A stretch of DNA of 13,664 nt from positions 1-13,664 of the forward strand of contig JAPOYW010000054.1 of assembly GCA_026706425.1 (NCBI GenBank), in the 5' to 3' direction. Source of the DNA: Gammaproteobacteria bacterium. Its GTDB lineage: Bacteria > Pseudomonadota > Gammaproteobacteria > Pseudomonadales > Azotimanducaceae. The notes beneath the pieces were generated by a model. It made no database searches, was not told where the DNA came from, and saw nothing but the letters and a program-made list of their open reading frames with translations. A program made the position numbers and the translations under genes. This document shows positions 1-6,629 of this stretch, piece by piece (the first letter of the stretch is position 1; every line of letters starts with the position of its first letter).

Positions 1-99
1 CGTCCGGATCTGCGGGAGCCGGGGGAGGGCAACCACCCTCGGCCACCCGGCCCGTTCTGTTGGCAACGGACCGCTCTGTCCGCCACGCACGTGCAACGA

Positions 100-135
100 G
101 GTCGAGCGGCGACCACAGGGGTCGAGCGGGCGACC
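100..135. repeat. Short tandem direct repeat, about 15-16 bp
   Basis: Two near-identical units, GGTCGAGCGGCGACC at 100-114 and GGTCGAGCGGGCGACC at 120-135, are offset by 20 bp and differ by one inserted G. The second unit runs into the palindromic repeat at 128-171. Function unknown. Confidence 0.6.
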
Positions 136-171
136 GCGCGCCTTGGCGGGCGCGTTAGGGTCGCCCCTACG
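128..171. repeat. Dispersed palindromic (REP-like) repeat, copy 1
   Basis: A 44-bp palindromic block. Its outer arms are GGGCGACC (128-135) and GGTCGCCC (159-166). Its inner arms are CGCGCC (137-142) and GGCGCG (149-154). It ends in CCCTACG. A clearly related block lies at 8354-8396 in the same orientation, with matching segments GGGCGAC, GCGCGCC, a GCG-TAG-GTCG core and CCCTACG. An 11-bp partial match on the opposite strand is at 12842-12852. The palindromic form and intergenic placement resemble REP elements. The family is not one I can name, and genome-wide copy number cannot be judged here. Confidence 0.6.
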
Positions 172-198
172 GGTCTTTCGACGGGATAGTGAAAGACC
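172..198. repeat. Hairpin with 8-bp perfect stem
   Basis: GGTCTTTC at 172-179 and GAAAGACC at 191-198 are perfect inverted repeats around an 11-nt loop. It directly follows palindromic repeat copy 1. No T-run follows, so an intrinsic terminator is not supported. Confidence 0.55.
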
Positions 199-201
199 GG
201 G

Positions 202-263
202 AACGCCGGCGGGACAACGAATGAGGAGGGGAGGGGGAAGGACTTCGTTGTCTCGCCGGCGTT
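202..263. repeat. Long inverted repeat: 20-bp arms, purine-rich loop
   Basis: The arms at 202-221 and 244-263 are complementary at 19 of 20 positions; the exception would be a G-U wobble in RNA. The 22-nt loop (222-243) contains an unbroken purine run at 223-241 with G-runs of two, four, five and two, plus Shine-Dalgarno-like GGAGGGG. The arms carry GCCGGC and ACAACGAA / TTCGTTGT. No reading frame accounts for it. It could be a strong RNA hairpin, a cruciform, or a miniature element with terminal inverted repeats. The next hairpin (261-286) begins inside its last three bases. Confidence 0.75.
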
Positions 264-286
264 GCACCGGGAAACAACGGTGCAAC
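261..286. repeat. Hairpin with 9-bp perfect stem
   Basis: GTTGCACCG at 261-269 and CGGTGCAAC at 278-286 form a perfect 9-bp stem around an 8-nt loop. It abuts the 202-263 inverted repeat and shares its last three bases. No poly-T follows. Confidence 0.6.
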
Positions 287-371
287 GACTAGGTGAGCGT
301 CCGGAGACAGCGCTCCGATTCCGCGAACGCCCCCGGGGTCGGCAACATGGCCCTCCGGTTAGCGTGCGGGA

Positions 372-406
372 CGCCCGTATGTCGTGCTATCTCATTCATA
401 CGGGCG
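372..406. repeat. Hairpin with 10-bp perfect stem
   Basis: CGCCCGTATG at 372-381 and CATACGGGCG at 397-406 are perfect inverted repeats with a 15-nt loop. It lies between the repeat cluster and the end of the minus-strand monooxygenase gene. It could be an operator or part of a transcript end. The nearest T-run (452-457) is too distant for a canonical terminator. Confidence 0.55.
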
Positions 407-498
407 CGCATTGTACGCAGCAGCAGCCTCTCCGCAAGGGGCAATTCGAACTTTTTTCTGCGGCGGGTCGGGACCGCCCGTCGTGGTCCCCCGGAACG

Positions 499-1497
499 TC
501 AGCCAAGCAGCGCTTCGAGCCGGTGACCGGCTTGGGCAATGCTCCCGCCGGGCATCTGCACCATCTGCAGTTCCGCCCCGGCCGCCGAGCGTTCGGCCAG
601 TTGTTCGGCGACGGACTCGATGGGTCCGATGACCTGGATCTCGCGCACCATGTCCTCCGTAATCGCCTTCACCGCGCCCTCCATGTCGCGCTGGCTCCAC
701 GCCGCTCTCGAAGCCGTCACTTCGGCTTCGAACCCGTTGCTGGCCAGCATGTTCCAATAGAAGTCGCCCATGCGGTTTATGTAGTGGAACAGCGGTTGGC
801 GTGCCGCGAGCCAGGCCTTCTCGTCGTCGCTCAAGTTGCCGGTCAGCACGTAGACATTGGTGAACGGCGCAATGGTCACCGAAGCCGCATCCCGCCCGAC
901 GGCCTCCGACGCATCGCTCAGATCCTTGCGCAGCGACGCGAAGTGGCCCTTCGGCCAGTGGATCGGGTAGATGCCGTCGGCGATTTCGCCGGTCTGCCGT
1001 ATCGACTTCGGCGTGATTGCCGCGATATAGATCGGCACATGGTCCCGAGGCCGGTCGTAGTCGAGGCGGAACCCACGGCTCATCGAGAACACCTGGCCTT
1101 CGTAGTTCAGGCGCTCCCCCTTGATAAGGGTGTTGATGATGTCGACGTATTCCCGAATGCGGCGCAGCGGCTTGTCGAAGGCAACGCCGTGGAAGTGTTC
1201 GATGACGCGATGTCCGGACGAGCCGAGCCCGCACACCATGCGGCCGCCCGAGAGCATCTCGAGCGTCGCGAACTCCTGGGCGATGGCGCCCGGCGAGCGG
1301 GAGTAGGTGTTGAGTATCGACGTGCCGATCTGGATGTTGCGGGTATGCGCCGCCAACAAGGTCATCCACGGAATCGTCGAAGGTCCCCAGGCTTCGCCGG
1401 TCGCCACCAGTTCGTAGCCGAGCGAGTCGGCGATCCGGACCTTCTCGATCGACTCGTGCCAATCCCGACCGAGGCCGGCCAGTACGCCAAGCCGCAT
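499..1497 (-). CDS. Luciferase-like flavin (F420- or FMN-dependent) monooxygenase family protein
   Basis: The 332-residue product has the pattern of the bacterial luciferase-like monooxygenase (LLM) superfamily, whose members use F420 or FMN in a TIM barrel. Visible signatures are an N-terminal strand followed by KVRIADSLGYELVATGEAWG (about residues 19-38), IQIGTSILNTYSRSP (about 56-70), EFATLEMLSGGRMVCGLGSSG (about 75-95) and the barrel strand VPIYIAAITPKSIRQTGEIADG (about 154-175). Length fits the family. The ATG start is supported by GGAG seven bases upstream (1505-1508). These enzymes oxidise or reduce diverse organic substrates. The substrate here, and the choice between F420 and FMN, cannot be read from sequence. 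The nearest gene on the same strand, a small membrane protein 90 bp upstream, is not an obvious partner. Family call firm, function open. Confidence 0.88.
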   Translation of the reverse strand: MRLGVLAGLGRDWHESIEKVRIADSLGYELVATGEAWGPSTIPWMTLLAAHTRNIQIGTSILNTYSRSPGAIAQEFATLEMLSGGRMVCGLGSSGHRVIEHFHGVAFDKPLRRIREYVDIINTLIKGERLNYEGQVFSMSRGFRLDYDRPRDHVPIYIAAITPKSIRQTGEIADGIYPIHWPKGHFASLRKDLSDASEAVGRDAASVTIAPFTNVYVLTGNLSDDEKAWLAARQPLFHYINRMGDFYWNMLASNGFEAEVTASRAAWSQRDMEGAVKAITEDMVREIQVIGPIESVAEQLAERSAAGAELQMVQMPGGSIAQAGHRLEALLG

Positions 1498-1587
1498 GCT
1501 CTGTCTCCGCTCCTGATCCCCGCTCGCACTGTGGTCGAAGCACGGGTGTATTGCAACACGCCGCTGCCATCGAGCGGGGGAGAAGGG

Positions 1588-1848
1588 TCAATCCGAGTCC
1601 CGGCCCCTCAAGGCGTGGTAGATCAACAGGAGGACGGCCGCGCCCACCGTGGCCAGGAACAGGCTCACGAGATCGAAGCCCCGTACCGACCCCAAGCCGA
1701 TGCCGGTGCCGATCCAGCCACCGAGGAAGGCACCGGCGACACCGACTACCGCGGTGACCAGGATGCCCCGGGGACCCTTGTCGGGCATGATCCACCTTGC
1801 GAGCGCACCGGCGATCAACCCAAGCACGATCCAACTCAAAATGCCCAT
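1588..1848 (-). CDS. GlsB/YeaQ/YmgE-type small membrane protein
   Basis: An 86-residue, glycine-rich membrane protein. It starts MGILSWIVLGLIAGALARWIMP, followed by GPRGILVTAVVGVAGAFLGGWIG and a third hydrophobic segment, DLVSLFLATVGAAVLLLIYHALRGR. This is the arrangement of the transglycosylase-associated / GlsB-YeaQ stress-response family: three membrane segments, a short basic loop after the first, and a charged C-terminus. I chose the internal ATG at 1848 because family members begin almost exactly there and GGAG lies about ten bases upstream. The open frame runs 11 codons further, to 1881. Family members are induced by general or envelope stress, but their biochemical role is not settled. 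The gene stands alone, upstream of the monooxygenase and divergent from the TonB receptor. Confidence 0.85.
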   Translation of the reverse strand: MGILSWIVLGLIAGALARWIMPDKGPRGILVTAVVGVAGAFLGGWIGTGIGLGSVRGFDLVSLFLATVGAAVLLLIYHALRGRDSD

Positions 1849-1936
1849 CTGCGCGCGACTCCGGCAAATCCCGATCCCCAAAGACTACACGCGTTGGACT
1901 CCAGACACGAAGGTCTTGTCGCGATTGAATTCGCCA

Positions 1937-1965
1937 TTGTTAGTCATTTTCATTTGCAATACAGT
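1937..1965 (+). promoter_or_regulatory. Candidate promoter overlapped by a Fur-like box
   Basis: The 19-bp site at 1939-1957, read on the minus strand, matches the palindromic Fur consensus GATAATGATAATCATTATC at 13 of 19 positions. It overlaps a plausible sigma-70 promoter for the receptor gene: TTGTTA at 1937-1942, a 17-nt spacer and TACAGT at 1960-1965. It is an AT-rich island in GC-rich DNA. Iron repression of a FecA-like receptor would be expected, which supports the call. The match is good but unverified. Confidence 0.45.
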
Positions 1966-1994
1966 TGCGCGGTCGTGCGACCACGGGGCAGGGG

Positions 1995-3811
1995 ATGAAC
2001 CGAACACTGGCGTTGTCAACACTGGCCGCGGGCCTGGCGGTTGCCAACGAGAACACGGACGAAGCGCCGTATCTCGAAGAGGTCACCATCGTCGGCGCCC
2101 GGGAGCAGGCCGAAGGCACGCCGGGGGCGGCCCACATACTAGACTCGCAGACGCTAGCCCGTTTCGCGTACACCGACGTAAAGCGCATCGCCCGCCAGGT
2201 ACCCGGGGTCTCCATCCAGGTGGAGGATGGCTTCGGCTTGCGTCCCAACTTGAGCATCCGCGGCGTGGCGACGGAGCGCAGCGGACGCATCACCCTGCTC
2301 GAAGACGGCGTGCTGATCGCTCCCGCCCCGTACTCGGCGCCGTCGGCGTACTACTTCCACCGCCGGTCGAATGGCCGCCTTCGAGGTCCTCAAAGGGCCC
2401 GCGGCGATCAGCCAGGGCCCGTATACCATCGGCGGTGCGTTCAACATGATTTCGACGCCGATTCCCGTCGAGCCCAGAGGTTCGCTGTTCGCCGAAACCG
2501 GGCAGCACGGCACCAGCCGGCTGCACGGAACCTACGGCGCCTTCGGCGAACACGGTCTCGGCTATCTGCTCGAGACGCATCAGTGGTTCTCGGACGGCTT
2601 CCAGTCCATTGACCGGAGCGACAATGACACGGGCCTGGACGTGCGGGACTACACCGTCAAGCTCGCTTTTGCGCCGGCGCAATCCGCACAGCGCGTGGAA
2701 TTGAAGATCCAGTTGGCCGAACAGACCTCCAACCAAAGCTACCTTGGCCTTGCCGACGAGGACTTCCGCAACGATCCGCAACGCCGATATGGTCTGTCGA
2801 CGCTCGACAACATACGGACCGACCACGAGCAGGTGATCGTCCGCCCCGAATATGCCCCGGTCGATGCGTGGAAGCTGACGACAACCGCCTACGACAACCG
2901 GCACGCGCGCAATTGGTTCAAGACCGAAGGCATCGACTTGGACGGCAGCGCCAACGCCGAAACCCTCTCGCGCACCAGCTGGTCCAGCGTTGTGCAGGCG
3001 GTGAACCGGGGAACCGCGCTCCGTGGCCGCACCGCCACCGAGCTGGCGGCGATTCTCCACGGTACGGCCGACACGGCCCCGGGCAGTATCCAGTTGAGAG
3101 CCAACGACCGCCAATACGAATCGCGAGGCGTCCAGTTCGGGGTGTCATGGAGCGGACTCTCGGGCGGTGCGCTACACGCTCTACGGATCGGCGTTCGCTA
3201 CCATGAGGACCAGGAGGACCGGCTGCAGCGCAACAGCAGCTACCGCCAGGAGAACGGGATGTTGCGCCTCGACGACCGGGGCCGACTCGGCAACGCCGGA
3301 AACCGTATCCAAGAGGCCGAAGCCGTCGCGATCTTCGTCCAGGATCGAATAGACATCGGAGACTGGACGCTGACGCCGGGGCTCCGCTACGAAGCCATCG
3401 ACCAGCGCCGTACCCGCTACGAGATTCGCCCGGGCCGAACGGGGAACCCCGCCTCCCGGGCGGCTGGCAACCTGCGCAGCACGCGCGCCAACCGAACCCG
3501 GATCGTGCTGCCGGGAATTGGCGCCCTCTACCGGATGAACGACCGCGCGACGTTGCTCGCGGGCGTGCACAAGGGCTTCACGGCGCCGTCCAACGCACCG
3601 GACGTCCGACCGGAGGAAGCCCTGAACTACGAATTCGGTATTCGCTTCCGCGCTCCGGTCGTGCAGTTCGAGGCCGTTGCCTTCCTGTCCGACTACGACA
3701 ACCTGCTCGGCGAGTGCACCTCCTCCTCCGGTGTCGACTGCGAGGTGGGCGACGCCTTCGCGGCGACGCGGTCACCGTTCGTGGACTGGTAGCCGACGCC
3801 AAGCCCAGGGG
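1995..3811 (+). pseudogene. TonB-dependent (FecA-like) outer-membrane receptor, frameshifted and truncated
   Basis: The frame from ATG 1995 encodes a short hydrophobic leader, a TonB-box-like segment (EEVTIVG) and a plug domain with NLSIRGVATERSGRITLLEDGV and APAPYSAPSAYYF, close to FecA-type ferric citrate/siderophore receptors. At about 2357-2361 the frame breaks, and the plug continues in another frame from MAAFEVLKGP through GAFNMISTPIP into beta-barrel strands ending CEVGDAF. A two-base loss at the first break fits the expected YFP-TAGRM sequence. At about 3766-3770 a second, one-base lesion occurs: the frame ends at TAG 3790-3792, while TVRGLVADAK, a typical barrel motif, resumes in the first frame. 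Homology stops at about 3811, roughly 200 residues short of a full barrel. A functional receptor is therefore unlikely. Either frameshift could be a sequencing error, but the missing 3' end could not. Fur-like operator upstream. Confidence 0.85.
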
Positions 3812-3998
3812 TGTTAGACGTGCGCGAAGCGGTCTTCTAGTGTGCGGTCTCCGAATTAGGGTGACGAATCGAACGGCGTTGATGCTTGGACGACGGCCGG
3901 CAAATGGAGGATGTGCCGTCCTATAAACAAGCACTTAGGCTGTTTTCGCGTAGGCGGTGCATTGTGACCATATGTCACGCCAAATCCGAGACGGCACA
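3812..3998. other. Intergenic remnant after the broken receptor
   Basis: No supported gene lies here. The expected last third of the receptor barrel is absent from all frames I could follow. The stretch contains a 15-bp palindrome at 3964-3978, with arms GTGAC and GTCAC around CATAT, located about 20 bp beyond the stop of the minus-strand guanylyltransferase gene. The spacing between its half-sites does not fit a CRP/FNR box. No intrinsic terminator is visible. Confidence 0.5.
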
Positions 3999-5168
3999 CT
4001 AGGAGTCGCTTCCGGTCTGCACCTCGATGACCACCAGCGCGTCTTGACCGGCGTTGGTCAGCCGGTGTCGCACACCGTTCGGCAGGTGGGTCGACTCGTT
4101 CGGACCCAGCAGAAGCCGTTCCTTTCCCCGGACGACTTCGGCGCGACCGCGTACAACGACCCAGTGCGTCGAATGGAGCCCGCGCTTCTCGGTGGGAAGC
4201 GACTTTCCTTGCGCCAAGGTCAGGCGCGTTAGGCGAAAGCCGGCGCGATTGTGCGAGCTCTCGGCGCGGCCCCAGCGACGGTGGCGGACCTCCTCCCAGG
4301 GCAGTAGCTCGGCGAGCGCGGGCCAGCTGCCGACGTCTGACCACCCCATGTCGGCGGGAACCACGACGCCGCGATGCGTGTTTTCCATGACCGCGCGGTC
4401 GATGGATTCGGCCGGGCAGCGGAGGAACGCATCGCCCGCACGACGAAACCCCTCGTCCGGCTGCTCGGTCTCCGCCGCAGCCTTGCACGCGAGGTGGATG
4501 TCCGGGCGGTGGCGTTCGAGTTCGTCGAGATAGACGCTGGCGCGAACCAGGAACATGCCGCTGTTCCAGGTCCAGCCTCCCTCGGCGAGGTACTGCTCGG
4601 CGGTCTCCCGCGGTGGCTTCTCGGCAAATGCCGCGACCCTTGCGACGCTGCCATCGTCCGTGGCGACGCTGCCCGCGCGAATGTATCCGTAGTCCGGTGC
4701 GGGGCTTGACGGGAGAATGCCGAACACGACCACGCTGCCACTCTCGGCGAAGGGGACACCCCGCGACACAGCCGATGCGAACGTGGCTTCGTCGGCGATG
4801 TGATGGTCGGCGGGAAGGACAATCAATACCGGGTCTGCGCCCCCGGCGATGGCCGTGAACGCCGCCAGTGCAGCCGCCGGGGCGGTATTCCGCGCTGCCG
4901 GTTCGAGCACCACGGCACGTGGCTCGACCCCGCACTCCCTGCATTGATCCGCAACGATCAAGCGATGCTCTTGGTTGCAGACGACGAGCGGGGCAAGGCA
5001 GCGTAGACCACCGGTCCGGGTCAGCGTTTGCTGGAGCAGGGACATCTCGCCCGTCAGGCGGAGAAACTGTTTTGGGTAGCTTTGGCGCGACAACGGCCAG
5101 AGGCGCGTCCCGGAGCCGCCGGCCAGCACCACGGGCAGAAGTTCGCTGGTGTGGGTGTGCGTCGCCAC
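3999..5168 (-). CDS. manC: Mannose-1-phosphate guanylyltransferase (ManC/AlgA family), shortened, with eroded isomerase domain
   Basis: The 389-residue protein makes GDP-mannose from GTP and mannose-1-phosphate, a precursor of polysaccharide and O-antigen. The nucleotidyltransferase half is intact: GGSGTRLWPLSR (17-28), PKQF (32-35), EPAARNTAPA (89-98), PADH (119-122), EKP (183-185), NSGMF (202-206) and GWSDVGSW (275-282). ManC/AlgA enzymes are usually about 470-480 residues with a C-terminal phosphomannose-isomerase cupin. Here about 70 residues of the linker between GSW and the W-G motif are missing, and about 14 are missing at the end. The expected metal-site stretch QMHHHRAEHW is replaced by PTEKRGLHSTHW. 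Isomerase activity is probably lost; guanylyltransferase activity is probably kept. The start is GTG with GGGAG seven bases upstream. It is divergent from pnuC by 55 bp. No other polysaccharide gene is nearby. Confidence 0.85.
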   Translation of the reverse strand: MATHTHTSELLPVVLAGGSGTRLWPLSRQSYPKQFLRLTGEMSLLQQTLTRTGGLRCLAPLVVCNQEHRLIVADQCRECGVEPRAVVLEPAARNTAPAAALAAFTAIAGGADPVLIVLPADHHIADEATFASAVSRGVPFAESGSVVVFGILPSSPAPDYGYIRAGSVATDDGSVARVAAFAEKPPRETAEQYLAEGGWTWNSGMFLVRASVYLDELERHRPDIHLACKAAAETEQPDEGFRRAGDAFLRCPAESIDRAVMENTHRGVVVPADMGWSDVGSWPALAELLPWEEVRHRRWGRAESSHNRAGFRLTRLTLAQGKSLPTEKRGLHSTHWVVVRGRAEVVRGKERLLLGPNESTHLPNGVRHRLTNAGQDALVVIEVQTGSDS

Positions 5169-5223
5169 GACTCGGCTCCCGAAGCCCGCAAATCAGCGGG
5201 CAACGTGATTAGACTACCAGCCC

Positions 5224-5826
5224 ATGGAGTTCCTCATCCTGCTGGCGGACTACTGGCTCGTCGCCGACGAGTGGATCGGCGGTGCGCTCGGACTCCTGAT
5301 CGTCTACTTCCTCATCCGCGAAAACGTCTGGGCCTGGCCGCTCGGCGTCGCGTACGTGCTGGTTTCGGTCACCGTGCTCCTAGAGGCGCGCCTGTACGCG
5401 AACCTGGCGTTGCACCTGGTCGGCTTTCTGCCGCTCAACCTCTATGGCTGGTACCACTGGCTGTTCGGCGGCGAGCAGCGGGACGACCTGCCGGTGAGCC
5501 GTGCCAGCACCGCCCTGTTGGGGAGCGTCGGCGGGTTGTGCATTGTCGGGGCGCTTGTTCTTGGCTGGTACTTCGCGAACTTCACAGACGCCGCCTATCC
5601 GTACTGGGACAACGCCGTTTTCGTCATGAGTCTCGCCGCGATGTGGCTGACGGCCCGCAAGAAGATCGAAAACTGGGTGGTGTGGATCGTGGTCAACGTG
5701 GTGTCGGTCGGCCTCTACTACGCTCAGGACGTCCTGCCTTACACCTTGCTCTATCTCGCCTACATTCCGATGGCGGTGTGGGGATACTGGACGTGGCTGG
5801 GTTCCATGGGGCGACGGCTGCAGTAG
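5224..5826 (+). CDS. pnuC: PnuC-type nicotinamide riboside/vitamin transporter
   Basis: A 200-residue inner-membrane protein with about seven hydrophobic segments. It carries the PnuC signatures LNLYGWYHW (71-79) and KKIENWVVWIVVNVVSVGLYY (146-166). PnuC proteins facilitate uptake of nicotinamide riboside for NAD synthesis; relatives PnuT and PnuX carry thiamine and riboflavin. No TPP or FMN riboswitch can fit in the 55-bp gap to the divergent guanylyltransferase gene, so nicotinamide riboside is the default guess. No NadR- or kinase-like gene adjoins it. The ATG start is chosen because the first helix begins immediately. No strong Shine-Dalgarno sequence is seen. Family call firm, substrate inferred. 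Confidence 0.9.
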   Translation: MEFLILLADYWLVADEWIGGALGLLIVYFLIRENVWAWPLGVAYVLVSVTVLLEARLYANLALHLVGFLPLNLYGWYHWLFGGEQRDDLPVSRASTALLGSVGGLCIVGALVLGWYFANFTDAAYPYWDNAVFVMSLAAMWLTARKKIENWVVWIVVNVVSVGLYYAQDVLPYTLLYLAYIPMAVWGYWTWLGSMGRRLQ

Positions 5827-5873
5827 TGATCTGATTCCCGTAGCTCAATCGTGTTGGAACGGCGTGGGAGAAA

Positions 5874-5949
5874 TGGTGGCCAGGGGCAGAATCGAACTGC
5901 CGACACGAAGATTTTCAGTCTCCTGCTCTACCGACTGAGCTACCTAGCC
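5874..5949 (-). tRNA. pheT: tRNA-Phe (anticodon GAA)
   Basis: The minus strand folds as a complete 76-nt tRNA with encoded CCA (complement of 5874-5876). The acceptor arms GGCTAGG and CCTGGCC pair with one G-U. The D-arm is AGCTCAGTCGGTAGAGC, the anticodon loop CTGAAAA gives GAA, and the T-arm is GGCAG-TTCGATT-CTGCC. The D-arm and anticodon region match E. coli tRNA-Phe closely. Its promoter lies at 6014-6042. The gene symbol is generic; pheU/pheV naming differs between species. Confidence 0.96.
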
Positions 5950-5987
5950 AAAGCTCTTGCTTCATGCCACCGACGGGCCGACGGCAT

Positions 5988-6007
5988 CTCGGGCGGGTGC
6001 GCCCGAG
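5988..6007 (-). repeat. 8-bp hairpin in the tRNA-Phe leader
   Basis: CTCGGGCG (5988-5995) and CGCCCGAG (6000-6007) pair perfectly around a 4-nt loop. The predicted transcription start of the tRNA promoter falls at about 6007, so the hairpin would form the 5' end of the precursor, about 38 nt ahead of the mature tRNA. No U-run follows, so it is not an obvious terminator for the methyltransferase gene upstream. Confidence 0.6.
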
Positions 6008-6013
6008 CGGCGT

Positions 6014-6042
6014 ATTTAAGCCGTTGACTCCTTGGGCGTCAA
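6014..6042 (-). promoter_or_regulatory. Sigma-70 promoter of tRNA-Phe
   Basis: Read on the minus strand, TTGACG (complement of 6037-6042) and TTAAAT (complement of 6014-6019) are separated by exactly 17 nt, close to consensus. A GC-rich discriminator (ACGCCGCT) follows, typical of stringently controlled stable-RNA promoters. The -35 box overlaps the TGA stop of the methyltransferase gene (6039-6041), so the tRNA promoter sits at the end of that coding region. Confidence 0.65.
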
Positions 6043-6629
6043 CTCGCTCTCCCGGCCGACGGCCTCCTGGCCACCAGCCTTGCCAATGCCGCTCGTCGTC
6101 CGTCCGGGTCGTCGAACACCCTCTCGTCGATCTGTTCGACGATCATCCCGGTCGCGACACGGGCAAGTTGACCCTTGGCAACCCGGAATGCGGGGTTCCT
6201 AGGCCCGATTACATTGGCAGCATTGGCGAGATGCTGCTCGATGACCAGAACGCCGCCAGGCCTCAACGACTCTAGCAGCGCGGAGACCAGCGGCAGATTC
6301 ACGTAGCGGATGTTGACGATCAGGTCGTAGTTTTCGTCGTCTTCGAAGCCGGCGTCGAGATCGCATTCGATCCAGCGGATCGGCAACCCACCGGCGTCGG
6401 CCCGACCTCGTTCCAGCGCGACCCGGGATATGTCCACGGCATCCACGGCGAGGCCGCGGCGCGCGAGGTAGATCGCGTTGCGCCCGGCCCCGCACGCCAA
6501 ATCGAGAGCGCGACCGTTCTCCGGCAACAGGTGGGCGTTTTGTTCCAGGAATGGACTCGGATGCCGGCGCGACTCGTAGGCGCCGTCGGCGTATCGGGCA
6601 TTCCAACGGTCGCGGTCGGCGGTACTCAT
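6039..6629 (-). CDS. Class I SAM-dependent methyltransferase (TehB-like)
   Basis: A 196-residue Rossmann-fold methyltransferase. Motif I is ALDLACGAGRNAIYLARRG (41-59), followed by the acidic loop VDAVDIS (62-68), the third SAM contact IRWIECDLDAG (84-94), motif IV YDLIVNIRYVN (101-111), and LRPGGVLVIEQ (122-132). The N-terminal DRDRWNARYADGAY and overall length resemble TehB-like/thiopurine-methyltransferase-type small-molecule methyltransferases. The substrate is unknown, and tellurite resistance should not be assumed. Its ATG overlaps the TGA of the upstream small gene (6626-6823) as ATGA, suggesting translational coupling. GGGAGG lies only about one base before the ATG, too close to serve as a normal ribosome site, which also favours coupling. 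Confidence 0.85.
   Translation of the reverse strand: MSTADRDRWNARYADGAYESRRHPSPFLEQNAHLLPENGRALDLACGAGRNAIYLARRGLAVDAVDISRVALERGRADAGGLPIRWIECDLDAGFEDDENYDLIVNIRYVNLPLVSALLESLRPGGVLVIEQHLANAANVIGPRNPAFRVAKGQLARVATGMIVEQIDERVFDDPDGRRAALARLVARRPSAGRAS

Larger units (their letters stand above)
1..498. other. Gene-free, hairpin-rich region at the window start
   Basis: No open frame in this stretch gives a recognisable protein. The frames that cross it have arginine/proline-rich translations typical of antisense or non-coding GC-rich DNA. It instead holds a cluster of inverted and direct repeats, listed separately: a direct repeat at 100-135, a palindromic repeat at 128-171, and hairpins at 172-198, 202-263, 261-286 and 372-406. 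A run of six T at 452-457 follows the last hairpin by about 45 nt, too far for an ordinary intrinsic terminator. A 6-bp inverted repeat (GGGACC at 470-475, GGTCCC at 485-490) lies just past the stop of the monooxygenase gene but has no U-run on that strand. The left part could be the 3' flank of a gene outside the window. Confidence 0.6.

Noticed and set aside
441..460. Intrinsic terminator based on the T-run at 452-457
   Set aside because: No stable GC stem lies directly upstream of the T-run on the plus strand; on the minus strand the run is A, not U.
392..1867. A 491-codon minus-strand open frame
   Set aside because: It overlaps the monooxygenase and GlsB-type genes in another frame; the translation has no family signature.
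262..1998. A 578-codon plus-strand open frame across the start of the window
   Set aside because: It runs antisense to the clear luciferase-like and GlsB-type genes, and its translation is rich in R, P, H and A with no recognisable domain. It is a GC-driven shadow frame.
3964..3978. Palindrome GTGAC-CATAT-GTCAC as a CRP/FNR site
   Set aside because: CRP needs six bases between TGTGA and TCACA; here the spacing is seven, and the site lies beyond the 3' end of the guanylyltransferase gene rather than at a promoter.
5834..5870. A D-arm-like TAGCTCAATCG...TTGGAAC next to tRNA-Phe, possibly a tRNA fragment
   Set aside because: Only the D-arm resembles a tRNA and its stem has a mismatch; no anticodon arm or T-arm follows. 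Too weak to call a tRNA remnant or att site.
6039..6629. Naming the methyltransferase tehB (tellurite resistance)
   Set aside because: Only the general SAM-binding motifs support similarity; no TehA or other tellurite gene is nearby, and small methyltransferases of this type have many substrates.
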